From assembly GCA_023458755.1 (NCBI GenBank), contig JAEWYE010000013.1, positions 1 to 55,090 on the forward strand: DNA of 55,090 bases. Direction: 5' to 3'. The position numbers were made by a program, and so were the translations under genes. Below, in pieces: positions 9,812 through 17,771 of this stretch (position 1 is its first letter; each line of letters opens with the position of its first letter). The notes beneath the pieces were generated by a model. The model did not search any database and had not been told where the DNA came from. It saw nothing but the letters and a program-made list of their open reading frames with translations. This DNA comes from Bacillota bacterium (GTDB taxonomy: Bacteria; Bacillota; Clostridia; Oscillospirales; Acutalibacteraceae).

Positions 9812-10453
9812 ATGAAACAGATACTTTGCTTCGGCGATTCCAATACATACGGCTTAAAACCGGACGGTACCGGAAGATTTGATTTCGCGGTGCGCTATCC
9901 GGGCAGGCTTCAGGCAATTCTGGGCGGCGGCTGGCGCGTTATTGAAGAAGGCTGTCCCGGCAGAACAACAATCTTTGAGGACAAGAATCGCCCTTATAAA
10001 AAAGGTTTGGATTACATTACGCCCTGCCTGCAATCCCACATTCCTTTGGATTATGTGGTGGTAATGCTCGGTACAAACGACTGTAAAACCAATTTTGCCG
10101 CGACAAGCAAAGAAATTGCTTCGGGCCTGTCCCTTGTGATTGCAAGAATTCAGGACGAATGCGGTCCGTCCGGAAAATCTGGCAGCTTTCCCAAAATAGT
10201 ACTTGTCTCTCCGATTCATCTGGGGGAAGATATCGGTAAGCCCGGTTATGATCCCGAATTTGACTGCACGTCGGTTCAGACTGCCAAACGTTTGGCTTGC
10301 GAATACCATATGTTGGCGCAAAAAACAGGAAGCATTTTTCTGAATGCGGCTGAGGTGACAAAGCCCAGTCCCATTGATCAGGAACATCTGGATGAGGAGG
10401 GACACCGCCTCCTAGCGGAGGCAATTGCCAAAATCATAATGGATGCCGAATAA
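9812..10453 (+). CDS. SGNH-hydrolase (GDSL-type) esterase
   Basis: Predicted cytoplasmic carbohydrate or aryl esterase of 213 residues. The SGNH blocks are clear: nucleophile Ser10 in FGDSNTYG (block I), GRTT with the oxyanion Gly (block II), Asn89 in GTNDC (block III), and Asp189/His192 in DQEH (block V). GGGAG lies 9 nt before the start. No signal peptide is present. Related proteins include arylesterases and acetyl-xylan or rhamnogalacturonan acetylesterases, so deacetylation of plant oligosaccharides would fit the upstream glycosidases; this link is inferred from neighbourhood only. It has its own strong promoter and so is not simply part of the glycosidase operon. Confidence 0.85.
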   Translation: MKQILCFGDSNTYGLKPDGTGRFDFAVRYPGRLQAILGGGWRVIEEGCPGRTTIFEDKNRPYKKGLDYITPCLQSHIPLDYVVVMLGTNDCKTNFAATSKEIASGLSLVIARIQDECGPSGKSGSFPKIVLVSPIHLGEDIGKPGYDPEFDCTSVQTAKRLACEYHMLAQKTGSIFLNAAEVTKPSPIDQEHLDEEGHRLLAEAIAKIIMDAE

Positions 10454-10537
10454 TACGATTTTTTTAGTGGAAAGCCCCCCTTGCAAGTTTGAACTGCTCC
10501 GTGGGAAGTGAACTGTAAATGAAAGAACGCTACTAGT

Positions 10538-10711
10538 CTAAACGGTAGAAAAATTGGAAAGGGGCAGCAGCGTGCCATCGTATCGACATTCCCATCGATA
10601 CAAATACTGACGGCTGACATTGTATTTAATTGCCGCCTTTGTAACACCATTTTTTAAAGAATATTTTATTAGGGATTGCCGAAACTGCATCGTTTGTGTT
10701 ATTGTGTTCAT
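10538..10711 (-). pseudogene. Truncated IS481-like transposase, N-terminal helix-turn-helix only
   Basis: A 57-codon open frame on the minus strand beginning MNTITQTMQFRQSLIKYSLK and containing a typical transposase helix-turn-helix (NGVTKAAIKY, SRQYLYRW, RYDGTL), then a stop. It lacks the DDE catalytic domain, so it is a remnant. Its upstream region (10712-10767) closely matches the sequence before the ATG at 55082, which shows that it derives from the same element. Assignment to IS481/IS3-like integrases rests on the helix-turn-helix pattern. Confidence 0.7.
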
Positions 10712-10767
10712 AGCGAATAGGTTTTCCTTTCTGTGTGTTATTGGTGTGGTAACTTAACTGTAACACA
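10712..10767 (-). mobile_element. Left end and leader of the truncated IS481-like element
   Basis: Read on the minus strand, the segment starts TGTGTTACAGTTAAGTTACC and runs through an AGAAAGGAA ribosome binding site to the transposase ATG. The same order and mostly the same bases occur at 55028-55081. The first 20 or so bases are identical in both copies, which fits a terminal inverted repeat starting with TGT. The other end of this copy was not found; 10454-10537 holds nothing else recognised. Confidence 0.7.
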
Positions 10768-10844
10768 GGAGTACAAGTTTCCCTTAAGTAGGAAACTTGA
10801 AACAGATAATATAACAAATAAACAACGGAAAGGAATTATTAAGT

Positions 10845-11765
10845 ATGTGTAAAAATGTATTGGTGCTGCTGCCACTGAATCCGAAAAGTAAAACACACCT
10901 GGAAGAACAGGCAAAAACCTGGATTTTTGGATATTCTTCATCCGACAAAATAAGTGTGGGTGAAATAGAGAGAGCCAATATTATCATTGGAAATCCTCCC
11001 GTAAAAATGCTTTCGCACGCGCGGAAACTGGAATGGCTGCAGCTGGAATCAGCCGGAACCGGAGATTACATCAACCCGGGAGTTCTGCCAAAGGGTACAT
11101 TGCTGACAAATGCAACCGGAGCATATGGATTGGCAATATCCGAGCATATGTTGGGAATGCTTTTTGAAATTTATAAAAAGCTTTATCTTTATCGTGACTA
11201 CCAGATCGATATGCAGTGGAAAGATGCGGGAACGGTGAAGTCGGTTTACCAGTCAACAGTATTAATTGTTGGGCTCGGTGATATTGGGGGCGAGTTTGCC
11301 CGAAGGATTCATGCCCTTGGCGGCTATACCATTGGCATACGGCGTTCCGGAACGGATAAACCCGATTATCTGGATGAGTTACACCACTTGGATCAATTGG
11401 ACTCACTTTTGCCGCGCGCGGATGTTGTAGCCTTGAGTTTACCAGAGACACCGCAAACGCATCACCTGTTCAACCGGGAGCGGCTGCAGATGATGAAACC
11501 GGATGCCGTGCTGCTCAACGTAGGGCGGGGAACTGCAATTCAAACAGACGATTTATGCGACGTTTTGGAAAGCGGCCATTTGTTGGGCGCAGGACTTGAT
11601 GTTACGAACCCGGAACCACTGCCGAAAGACCACCGACTATGGAAAATACCGAATGTGATTGTAACGCCTCATGTTTCAGGCGGCCCCCACTTGCCCGAAA
11701 CTTATCGCCGAATTTTGGAGATATCCGCTCAAAACTTAAATGCCTTTGTCAATCATACCGCTTAA
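10845..11765 (+). CDS. D-isomer-specific 2-hydroxyacid dehydrogenase
   Basis: NAD(P)-dependent cytoplasmic oxidoreductase of 306 residues, interconverting a 2-keto acid and a D-2-hydroxy acid. The Rossmann dinucleotide motif is GLGDIGGEFARRIHALG. The catalytic Arg lies in NVGRGT, the Glu in DVTNPEPLP and the His in TPHVSGG. GGAAAGGA precedes the ATG. The amino-terminal catalytic half is short and divergent, as in the subgroup near phosphoglycerate dehydrogenase and hydroxypyruvate/glyoxylate reductases, so the substrate is unknown. It is monocistronic, ended by a strong terminator, and its 5' region abuts the insertion-element remnant. Whether that remnant affected its promoter is not decidable here. 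Confidence 0.85.
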   Translation: MCKNVLVLLPLNPKSKTHLEEQAKTWIFGYSSSDKISVGEIERANIIIGNPPVKMLSHARKLEWLQLESAGTGDYINPGVLPKGTLLTNATGAYGLAISEHMLGMLFEIYKKLYLYRDYQIDMQWKDAGTVKSVYQSTVLIVGLGDIGGEFARRIHALGGYTIGIRRSGTDKPDYLDELHHLDQLDSLLPRADVVALSLPETPQTHHLFNRERLQMMKPDAVLLNVGRGTAIQTDDLCDVLESGHLLGAGLDVTNPEPLPKDHRLWKIPNVIVTPHVSGGPHLPETYRRILEISAQNLNAFVNHTA

Positions 11766-11830
11766 AAAAATGTGATCGACTTCGAGACCGGCTACCGTAA
11801 ATTAATATAAGATTTGCATGGAATCAAAGA

Positions 11831-11873
11831 AGAGAAGCCCAGAAAACACTCGTTTTCTGGGCTTCTCTTTTGT
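11831..11873 (+). terminator. Strong rho-independent terminator
   Basis: A perfect 17-bp stem (11831-11847 with 11852-11868, core GAAGCCCAGAAAAC) with a 4-nt loop is followed by a short T stretch. It ends the dehydrogenase transcript and separates it from the phosphate operon. Confidence 0.9.
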
Positions 11874-12020
11874 CGAATCAATCTGACTGAAACTATAATA
11901 ATACTTACTGAATAATTGAATATGAGACGATTTATGGGATATTACAAGGAAATCAAAGAATTCATGGCTTAATGATATACATAAAGTGCAAGCTTTTTTG
12001 GCAGAAAAGCGTTCAAAACC

Positions 12021-12092
12021 TTTCGCCTCAGCGGAGCGAAAAAGGGTGGCTGTGCCGCCCTCACCCCTTCATTTGCGCGCGGGAGCGCGCAA
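12021..12092. repeat. Compact G+C-rich triple hairpin
   Basis: In an A+T-rich intergenic stretch, three hairpins stand in a row: TTCG/CGAA with CTC/GAG near 12022-12040, GGGTG/CACCC with an inner GGC/GCC near 12044-12067, and TTGCGCGC-GGGA-GCGCGCAA at 12073-12092, a perfect 8-bp stem with a GNRA-type loop. The abrupt composition change suggests an inserted intergenic repeat. The flanks (11874-12020 and 12093-12240) show no gene. Confidence 0.5.
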
Positions 12093-12251
12093 TAGTTGAG
12101 TAGAACTTCAAAACATTCTAAAATTGGACGATATTTAAAATTACAGGTTTATTCAGTTATAATAATTATTTTTAAAGTAAATCAGAAAAATGATTTAGAA
12201 TAGGGCAAAATGAAAATCAGGTATATTTATTTTAATACAAACCAAACTAAA

Positions 12252-12284
12252 TTTAACATGAATTTAACATTGCAAAGGTAGAAT
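12252..12284 (+). promoter_or_regulatory. Pho-box and -10 element of the pst operon
   Basis: TTTAACAT occurs twice, at 12252-12259 and 12263-12270, with an 11-bp period. This matches the TTAACA direct repeats bound by PhoP-type regulators in Gram-positive bacteria. TAGAAT (12279-12284) can act as the -10, and no good -35 is present, as expected of an activator-dependent promoter. It lies 50-80 nt upstream of pstS. Confidence 0.75.
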
Positions 12285-12334
12285 GTGTAGGTACTTAAAA
12301 TAGAATATGTGAATAATAGGGGGATACTGTAAGC

Positions 12335-13222
12335 ATGAAAAAAATCTTGTCCGTGATAACGGCACTGGCAGTGGCTTGTTCCGCCATGCTTTTATCGGGA
12401 TGCAGTTCCGTGATTGAAGGCGTTGTTTCAAATCCTGCACAGTCTTCCGGTTCCGTGGGTACTCAGCAGGATTCTTTCGTACCCGAAAATTTAAACGGAA
12501 AACTTACATTAAACGGTTCCACATCCATGGCAAAGGTTTGTCAGGCGCTCGGCGAGGCATTTATGGAAAAATATCCGAATGTAACCGTCGAAAAAGGCGG
12601 AACCGGCTCAGGGGACGCGGCAAAAGCGGTCAGTGCGGGTACAGCGCTGATCGGTGATCTTTCCAGAGATATGAAGGCAGATGAGCAGCCTTCCAGCTAT
12701 GCGATTACCCAAATTGCCATTGATGGCATTGTGTTGGCTGTAAACAAGACCAACAAAGTGACCAATCTTACTTCCGACCAAATCTCGAGGATTTTCAAAG
12801 GGGAAATCACCAACTGGAAAGAGGTTGGCGGAGATGATCAAAAAATTACGTTAATCGGCCGTGAAGCGACCTCCGGTACGCGCGACGGTTTCGAATCGAT
12901 TTTTAAATGCGCGGGCAAATGCAAATATGCTGCGGAAGTGACCGCGACCGGTGAAGTGGTTGCCAAAGTTGGCAACGACAAGACCGCGATCGGCTATATT
13001 TCGCTGGACTCGGTCAATGACACCATTCAGGCTTGCAGTGTGAACGGTGTGAAAGCAACTGAAGAGAATATTGCAAACAAAACTTATATCGCGCAAAGAC
13101 CGTTCATTGAGATTTACAAAAAGGGTACGGACAGTGACCTTGTTAAGGCGTGGTTCGCGTTTGTAAAATCGGCGGAAGGTCAGAAAATCATAAAAGATTC
13201 GGGACTGATCCCGGTAAAATAA
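12335..13222 (+). CDS. pstS: Phosphate ABC transporter substrate-binding lipoprotein PstS
   Basis: Extracellular phosphate receptor of 295 residues, tethered by a lipid: the signal peptide ends in LLSGC with the lipidated Cys23. The mature part shows PstS features: NGSTSMAKV near the start of the fold, the phosphate-binding GGTGSGDAAKAV loop, and GREATSGTRDGF. It delivers phosphate to PstC/PstA. An AGGGGGA ribosome binding site precedes the ATG. As first gene of the operon behind a Pho-box it should be induced on phosphate starvation through the PhoB/PhoR pair encoded downstream. Length is normal for Gram-positive PstS. Confidence 0.96.
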   Translation: MKKILSVITALAVACSAMLLSGCSSVIEGVVSNPAQSSGSVGTQQDSFVPENLNGKLTLNGSTSMAKVCQALGEAFMEKYPNVTVEKGGTGSGDAAKAVSAGTALIGDLSRDMKADEQPSSYAITQIAIDGIVLAVNKTNKVTNLTSDQISRIFKGEITNWKEVGGDDQKITLIGREATSGTRDGFESIFKCAGKCKYAAEVTATGEVVAKVGNDKTAIGYISLDSVNDTIQACSVNGVKATEENIANKTYIAQRPFIEIYKKGTDSDLVKAWFAFVKSAEGQKIIKDSGLIPVK

Positions 13223-13234
13223 CGGAGGCGTAAG

Positions 13235-14584
13235 ATGGCGATATCCATGAGTGACCTTGCGGCGGAACAAAAGGCCAAAAGACGGAATCAAATCAAGTTC
13301 GCTTTCGTCGTTATTTTGGGAATCGGTTCTGTCCTTTCTTTCTTCTTTCCATATATTCAATTTGTATTCAAAGACCGAACATATTTAGCCAGCGGGCTTC
13401 AGCTGGCGACCGCACGCGGCTTCCATGTGTACGGTCCCGCGCTGAACGGTATTGTGACTATACCGCTTTTAACCAGAATTGCGGTCATAGCCGGAGTTGT
13501 GCTGGCGACTGCGGGCATCGTCTTGCTTTTTTGCAGACGCGCGACACTCGCGGGAATTTCCTTTCTGCTTTCCGGCATTACCCCACTGCTCGTTTTAATT
13601 ACGACTTCGGGTATTCAAGAGGCTGTCACACAGCTGAATATCAGCAATGTGACCATTCGGTATTACTGGCCGTTCCTGTTTGTTTTAATCGCGGGAATTG
13701 CCTGCGCGGTGCTTTCTTTATGGACGCAGGGTGCCGAAAAGCTTGCGCAGTCGATTTTTTTGGTGTTTTCCTGCGTATCAATCGGTTCTGTTCTGATGAT
13801 TACCGTTTACGTAATTGTGTCCGGCGCACCGGCAATCGCACAAATCGGTTCCGGAAACTTCCTGTTCGGAGCGCAGTGGGTACCGTCCTCCAATACATTC
13901 GGTATTCTGGCGCTTATTCTTTCTTCCATTGCGGGAACATGCGGCGCTATCCTGATTGGGGTTCCCATCGGGATTCTTACCGCGGTGTTTTTGGCGGAAA
14001 CGGCGAACCCCCGTGTAGCAAAGCTGGTTCATCCGGCGATTGAACTGCTTGCGGGTATTCCGTCCGTGATTTACGGCTTTTTCGGAATGCTCGTCATTGT
14101 ACCGGCAATCCGTTCTGTATTTCCTTCGTCGGTCGGTGACAGCCTGCTTGCGGCAATTCTCATTCTTGCGGTCATGGTTCTGCCTACGATTGTAAATGTG
14201 ACCGAAACCTCGTTAAAAGCAGTGCCCATGGCATACCGCGAGGCATCCATGGCGCTTGGCGCAACTCCGACTGTCACGATTTTTAAAGTGACCATTCCGG
14301 CCGCGAAATCGGGAATTCTGGCGGGTGTTATTCTGGGTGTGGGACGCGCAATCGGTGAAACCATGGCGGTTATCATGGTGGCCGGAAATGTGGCAAACAT
14401 GCCGCAGCTTTTGGGTACGGTTCGTCTGCTTACCACCGGCATCGCAATGGAAATGTCCTATGCCTCCGGTCTGCACCGTCAGGCACTGTTCGCAATCGGT
14501 TTGGTGCTGTTTGTCTTCATCATGATTGTCAATATCAGCTTTACCTACATCTCAAAGAAGGGAGTGCAGATGGATGCAAAGTAA
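13235..14584 (+). CDS. pstC: Phosphate ABC transporter permease PstC with an N-terminal membrane extension
   Basis: Inner channel subunit of the Pst importer, 449 residues; ordinary PstC is about 290-330. Residues from about 168 on are a standard PstC: a TM anchor, a permease core beginning FGILALILSSIAGTCGAILI, and the EAA loop (EASMALGATPTVTIFKVTIP) that contacts PstB. Residues 1-165 form an extra module with four predicted membrane helices (about 20-42, 76-100, 104-123, 143-163) and a short extracytoplasmic segment between the first two. GGAGG precedes the ATG, and the frame is continuous, so the extension is real coding sequence. Its role is unknown; signalling to PhoR/PhoU or complex assembly are guesses. 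Confidence 0.93.
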   Translation: MAISMSDLAAEQKAKRRNQIKFAFVVILGIGSVLSFFFPYIQFVFKDRTYLASGLQLATARGFHVYGPALNGIVTIPLLTRIAVIAGVVLATAGIVLLFCRRATLAGISFLLSGITPLLVLITTSGIQEAVTQLNISNVTIRYYWPFLFVLIAGIACAVLSLWTQGAEKLAQSIFLVFSCVSIGSVLMITVYVIVSGAPAIAQIGSGNFLFGAQWVPSSNTFGILALILSSIAGTCGAILIGVPIGILTAVFLAETANPRVAKLVHPAIELLAGIPSVIYGFFGMLVIVPAIRSVFPSSVGDSLLAAILILAVMVLPTIVNVTETSLKAVPMAYREASMALGATPTVTIFKVTIPAAKSGILAGVILGVGRAIGETMAVIMVAGNVANMPQLLGTVRLLTTGIAMEMSYASGLHRQALFAIGLVLFVFIMIVNISFTYISKKGVQMDAK

Positions 14585-15482
14585 TGTTGCTGCTGCCGCA
14601 GTTCCAACAGAGCCGGGCAGGCATTCGCTCTATGGAAAAAAGCGCCGCACTTCCGATATTCTTCTGAAAAGCTGTATCTATCTTTCTACCGCCGTAACGG
14701 TAATCGCGCTGCTCGGTATTCTGGGCTATATTTTAGCCAAAGGCATTCCGTATATTTCCTGGCAGTTTATTTCGACTCCCTATTCGGAGACCAAAGCCAA
14801 TTTAAAGGGCATTCTGCCCATGATTATCAACACCATGTACATTGTGGTAATCACCCTGCTGATTGCCGCACCGATCGGTATTTCATCGGCACTGTATCTA
14901 ACACAGTATGCAAAGCAGGGCAAGCTGGTAAAAGCAATCCGCTTTACCACCGAGATTCTTTCCGGTATCCCGTCCATCCTTTTCGGCTTGTTCGGCTATA
15001 CTGTGTTCTGCATCCTGTTCCGCCTGCAAACCTCCATTTTGGCGGGCTGTCTGACTATGACGATCTGCATTCTGCCTACCATTATCCGTACAACGGAGGA
15101 ATCCCTGCTTGCAGTACCGTCTTCCTACAAAGAGGGTGCCATGGCTCTCGGTTCCGGCAAACTGCGCGTGATCATCGGCATTGTGCTGCCCTGCGCCATG
15201 CCCGGCGTGCTTACCGCTGTCATTCTTGCCATGGGCCGCATTGTGGGGGAATCCGCGGCACTTCTGTTCACTTCCGGCTTGGCTTACAATATGCCGAAAG
15301 GATTTACGCAGCAGATTTTCAGCAGCGGTCGCACGCTTACGCTTCACCTTTATCAGACCGCAATGGAGGCCTCTACTCCGGACGCGTTGCATATCGCGTT
15401 TGCAACCGCAACCGTACTGCTGATTCTGGTATTTCTGCTCAATCGGCTTGCCAGTCTGCTTTCAAAAGCACTGAGAAAATAA
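14574..15482 (+). CDS. pstA: Phosphate ABC transporter permease PstA
   Basis: Second channel subunit of the phosphate importer, 302 residues with about six membrane helices. ATG 14574 is preferred: GGGAG lies 10 nt ahead, and the start overlaps the end of pstC by 11 bp, suggesting translational coupling. The longer frame from 14526 adds residues without a good ribosome binding site. The EAA loop is EGAMALGSGKLRVIIGIVLP. The typical PstA beginning of the core (LKGILPMIINTMYIVVITLL) is evident. A cytoplasmic tail of about 30 residues precedes TM1. It pairs with PstC and is energised by PstB. Confidence 0.95.
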   Translation: MQSNVAAAAVPTEPGRHSLYGKKRRTSDILLKSCIYLSTAVTVIALLGILGYILAKGIPYISWQFISTPYSETKANLKGILPMIINTMYIVVITLLIAAPIGISSALYLTQYAKQGKLVKAIRFTTEILSGIPSILFGLFGYTVFCILFRLQTSILAGCLTMTICILPTIIRTTEESLLAVPSSYKEGAMALGSGKLRVIIGIVLPCAMPGVLTAVILAMGRIVGESAALLFTSGLAYNMPKGFTQQIFSSGRTLTLHLYQTAMEASTPDALHIAFATATVLLILVFLLNRLASLLSKALRK

Positions 15483-15523
15483 ATGGAAACCTACTTATCA
15501 TAGGGAAAGGTAAGGCATATTAG

Positions 15524-16279
15524 ATGGAAACAAAAGTATCGATTCAGGACCTGAACTTGTATTACGGCGATTTTCACGCCCTTAAGGGAATCAATTTAGA
15601 GGTTCCTGCCAATCAGGTAACCGCGTTTATCGGTCCGTCGGGCTGCGGAAAATCCACCTGCTTAAAAACTTTGAACCGCATGAACGATCTGGTGGAAAAC
15701 TGCAAAATTACCGGTCTGGTCACCATAGACGGCGAGGATATCTACGACCCGCGCACCGATGTTACCCTGCTTCGCAAACGTGCGGGCATGGTGTTCCAAA
15801 AGGCGAATCCGTTCCCGATGACGGTTTACGACAACATTGCGTACGGCCCGCGTGTGCATGGAATCAAGAGTAAGCAGAAGCTGGATGAGATTGTGGAAAA
15901 ATCCTTACAAGATGCCGCACTTTGGGATGAAGTAAAGGACCGCCTGAGAAAATCCGCGCTCGGTCTTTCCGGCGGACAGCAGCAGCGCCTTTGTATTGCG
16001 CGCGCGCTCGCGGTGGAACCGGATATCATTTTAATGGATGAGCCGACCAGCGCGCTTGACCCGATTTCCACCTCAAAAATTGAGGACCTAATGGACGAAC
16101 TGCGTGAAAAATATACGGTTATCATCGTTACGCACAACATGCAGCAGGCCGCGCGTATCGCCGACAAGACCGCGTTTTTCCTGCTGGGCGAGATTGTCGA
16201 ATTCTCCGACACCATCAACATGTTCAACCAGCCGAAAGACGAGCGCACCGAGCGCTATATTACCGGCCGTTTCGGTTGA
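15524..16279 (+). CDS. pstB: Phosphate ABC transporter ATP-binding protein PstB
   Basis: Cytoplasmic ATPase driving phosphate import, 251 residues. Walker A is GPSGCGKST (37-45), the Q-loop follows in VFQKANPFPM (diagnostic for PstB), the signature is LSGGQQQR, Walker B is IILMDEP, and the switch His lies in VTHNMQQA. The C-terminal ERYITGRFG is characteristic of the family. The start follows pstA by 41 bp with AAGG-type signals. Its stop codon overlaps the -35 of an internal promoter driving phoU. Confidence 0.97.
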   Translation: METKVSIQDLNLYYGDFHALKGINLEVPANQVTAFIGPSGCGKSTCLKTLNRMNDLVENCKITGLVTIDGEDIYDPRTDVTLLRKRAGMVFQKANPFPMTVYDNIAYGPRVHGIKSKQKLDEIVEKSLQDAALWDEVKDRLRKSALGLSGGQQQRLCIARALAVEPDIILMDEPTSALDPISTSKIEDLMDELREKYTVIIVTHNMQQAARIADKTAFFLLGEIVEFSDTINMFNQPKDERTERYITGRFG

Positions 16280-16304
16280 TATTTCCACTTCTATTTGCTA
16301 TAAT
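16276..16304 (+). promoter_or_regulatory. Internal sigma-A promoter overlapping the pstB stop codon
   Basis: TTGATA (16276-16281) and TATAAT (16299-16304) are exactly 17 nt apart. The TGA stop of pstB (16277-16279) is inside the -35. The -10 lies in a small inverted repeat (CTATTT...AAATAG). It would give phoU-phoB-phoR phosphate-independent expression. Confidence 0.65.
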
Positions 16305-16393
16305 AGAAATAGCGTATAAACGCGAAAGAACATAAACTACCCATTTATATTTATAACACATATATTTTATTTGGAATTAAAGGAGGGTTATCT

Positions 16394-17059
16394 ATGCCGA
16401 GGAAGCTTTTTGACCGTGAACTGAATGCCCTGATGAAAAAAATGACCGATATGGGAAATACGGTGGACGATAGAATCGCGCTTACCATCGAAGCGCTGCG
16501 CACCATGAACTTGGAATTGGCAGAGGAAGTTGCAAAGAGCGACAACCAAATTGACCAAATGGAGCAGCAGATTGAAAGTATGTGCATGAATCTGCTTGCT
16601 TTGCAGCAGCCGATTGCCAGCGACCTGCGCATGATTGCCACCTGCTTGAAAATTTTAACGGATATCGAGCGTGAGGCTGACCAGTGCGCCGATATTTGCG
16701 AAATTCTTACGGTAGGTGAACTGAATTCCAACAGTCTTGCCATCAACCATGTGGTAAAAATGCTGGAAACCGCGCGCGATATGTTCCACCGTTCCATGGA
16801 TGTATTTATCAGCCGTGACGTGGAGGCCGCCAAGCAGATTTGCGCGGACGACGACATTGTGGACGGCATGTTCTCCAAAATCATACTGGAAGTCTGCGAT
16901 ACCATTACACAGGCTCCGAAAAATGTGATGTGCGAGGTCGATTTGATCTTTATCACGAAATATATTGAACGGATGGGCGACCACGCTACCAATATTGCGG
17001 AGTGGGTTATCTTTATGGAAACAGGTGTGCATCCGGATTTGAATAAATCGAACGACTAA
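16394..17059 (+). CDS. phoU: Phosphate transport regulator PhoU
   Basis: Cytoplasmic all-helical regulator of 221 residues made of two PhoU repeats (about 10-100 and 115-205). It couples Pst transporter status to PhoR and restrains uptake when phosphate is plentiful. The metal-binding consensus appears twice in variant form: EREADQCADICE in repeat 1 and ERMGDHATNIAEW in repeat 2. AGGAGGG lies before the ATG. Its 114-nt gap from pstB contains the internal promoter, so phoU is probably made from two transcripts. Confidence 0.95.
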   Translation: MPRKLFDRELNALMKKMTDMGNTVDDRIALTIEALRTMNLELAEEVAKSDNQIDQMEQQIESMCMNLLALQQPIASDLRMIATCLKILTDIEREADQCADICEILTVGELNSNSLAINHVVKMLETARDMFHRSMDVFISRDVEAAKQICADDDIVDGMFSKIILEVCDTITQAPKNVMCEVDLIFITKYIERMGDHATNIAEWVIFMETGVHPDLNKSND

Positions 17060-17075
17060 ATTGGGGGATGAACCG

Positions 17076-17771
17076 ATGACCTTGGTATATATTGCGGATG
17101 ATGAACCGAGTATTCGCAAGCTGGTAGCGTTCGGCCTGAAAGACGAAGGCTTTGAAACCGCCGAATTTGCGGATGGAGCTTCCCTGCTTGCCGCTATTCG
17201 GCAGCGGCGCCCGGATGTGCTCATATTGGACTGGATGATGCCTCCTCCGGACGGTTTGGCGGTTTGCCGCGCGCTTCGCGAGGATAAATCCACGCGCTAT
17301 CTTCCTATTTTGATGCTGACTGCCCGCGGAACAGAAATTGACCGGGTGCTTGGCCTTGAAATCGGAGCCGATGATTTTATTGTAAAGCCGTTCAGCGTGA
17401 AGGAGCTTTGCGCCCGCGTGCGCGCGGTGCTGCGCCGAACCGAACAGCATGACGTGAATGCGGAAGAGAAAATTGAGAGCGGCAGTATGGTGGCGGATAT
17501 CGTCTGCCACACTGTTACGAAGAACGGGAAAGAAATTGAACTTACGGCAAAAGAATTTGACCTGCTTGTCATGTTGATGAAAAACAGCGGCAAGGTACTT
17601 ACCAGAGACACACTGCTCGATAAGGTATGGGGCGTTGAATATTTTGGAGACACCCGTACCGTCGATGTACATGTACGCTATCTGCGCCAGAAAGTAGAGG
17701 ATGATGCGGACAAACCGCGCTTTATCCAAACGGTGCGCGGTGTAGGGTATAAGTTTGTGGGGGAAGCGTAA
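17076..17771 (+). CDS. phoB: Phosphate response regulator, PhoB/PhoP type (OmpR family)
   Basis: DNA-binding response regulator of 231 residues. The receiver domain has acidic residues at 8-10 (ADDE), the phosphoacceptor Asp52 (LILDWMMPP), Thr in MLTARG and Lys in VKPFS. The winged-helix output domain covers about 130-230 (ELTAKEFDLLVMLMKNSGK; RTVDVHVRYLRQKVE). ATG 17076 is chosen over the in-frame TTG at 17061 because GGGGGAT sits at the right distance. Its stop overlaps the phoR start (TAATG). Position after pst-phoU identifies it as the phosphate regulator, and the TTTAACAT repeats upstream of pstS are the likely target. Confidence 0.93.
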   Translation: MTLVYIADDEPSIRKLVAFGLKDEGFETAEFADGASLLAAIRQRRPDVLILDWMMPPPDGLAVCRALREDKSTRYLPILMLTARGTEIDRVLGLEIGADDFIVKPFSVKELCARVRAVLRRTEQHDVNAEEKIESGSMVADIVCHTVTKNGKEIELTAKEFDLLVMLMKNSGKVLTRDTLLDKVWGVEYFGDTRTVDVHVRYLRQKVEDDADKPRFIQTVRGVGYKFVGEA

